This document shows positions 5,269 through 5,361 of a stretch of DNA of 5,361 nt, one piece after another (position 1 is the stretch's first letter; every line of letters begins with the position of its first letter). The stretch is from positions 1-5,361 of the forward strand of contig SKHV01000162.1 in the NCBI GenBank assembly GCA_007116765.1, written 5' to 3'. Position numbers and translations under genes: made by a program. The notes under the pieces were generated by a model, which did no database searches, was not told the origin of the DNA, and saw only the letters and a program-made list of their open reading frames with translations. Origin of the DNA: Prolixibacteraceae bacterium (GTDB lineage: Bacteria; Bacteroidota; Bacteroidia; Bacteroidales; Prolixibacteraceae).

Positions 5269-5361
5269 CTAAAACAAGCGCGTAAACTTTCTTGGAATTG
5301 CAGTTTGAAACCTCATAGGTTCTTTGGTTATGGGGTGATGAAAGCCCAATACACGCGAATG
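5269..5361 (-). CDS. C-terminal end of an RluA-family rRNA pseudouridine synthase (partial)
   Basis: The last 30 codons of a minus-strand gene enter from the right edge and end at a TAG at 5269-5271. The peptide HSRVLGFHHPITKEPMRF, followed by an AIPRKF segment, fits the typical C-terminus of RluA/RluC/RluD-type enzymes. There an LHA-x-x-LGF-x-HP-x-T segment is followed by a methionine/phenylalanine strand and a final 'LP-x-DF'-like turn. These enzymes isomerise uridine to pseudouridine in ribosomal or transfer RNA. The catalytic Asp lies far upstream, outside the window, so the exact member cannot be named. The insertion sequence begins 28 bases past the stop and does not interrupt the gene. 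Identification rests on a short peptide and could be wrong, although codon phase and the clean stop support a real gene. Confidence 0.7.
   Translation of the reverse strand, partial: HSRVLGFHHPITKEPMRFQTAIPRKFTRLF

Noticed and set aside
1..5361. Search for CRISPR arrays, tRNA or rRNA genes, toxin-antitoxin pairs and defence genes
   Set aside because: No regularly spaced repeats, tRNA-like folds or rRNA segments were seen, and every sizeable real gene belongs to a housekeeping, sigma-factor, membrane-protein or transposase family.

Overview
The window looks like ordinary chromosome of a member of the Bacteroidota. The genes lack clear Shine-Dalgarno sequences, and several are preceded by the TAnnTTTG -7 element typical of that phylum. 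The intergenic DNA is very AT-rich. The protein families also fit: a TypA/BipA GTPase of Bacteroidota type, a small outer-membrane beta-barrel protein, a short ECF sigma factor and an IS4-family transposase with the DUF4372-type N-terminus. A rank below phylum cannot be fixed from this sequence.

All host genes lie on the minus strand. Read in that direction from the right edge, the order is as follows. First comes the last 30 codons of an RluA-family pseudouridine synthase (5269-5361). Then comes an insertion sequence (about 3834-5240) carrying a plus-strand transposase (3929-5161). A 530-base AT-rich stretch without a supportable gene follows (3304-3833). Next are an ECF sigma factor (2800-3303), a hairpin-plus-T-run terminator (2744-2778), an outer-membrane beta-barrel protein (2061-2675) and typA/bipA (1-1792). 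typA runs off the left edge with probably only its last few residues missing.

The host genes do not form an obvious operon. The sigma factor, the beta-barrel gene and typA each have their own candidate -7 box, and the sigma and beta-barrel genes are separated by a terminator. No anti-sigma gene lies beside the sigma factor in this window. TypA acts in translation and ribosome assembly and the RluA-type enzyme in rRNA modification. The beta-barrel gene next to the sigma factor could be a regulatory target, but nothing in the sequence shows this.

The most interesting feature is the left end of the insertion sequence. A well-formed internal promoter overlaps the left arm of an inverted repeat whose right arm ends on the transposase start codon. 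Only transcripts entering from outside would contain both arms, which is the same logic as fold-back inhibition in IS10 and IS50. I found no defence system, CRISPR array, RNA gene or clearly undescribed multigene system here.
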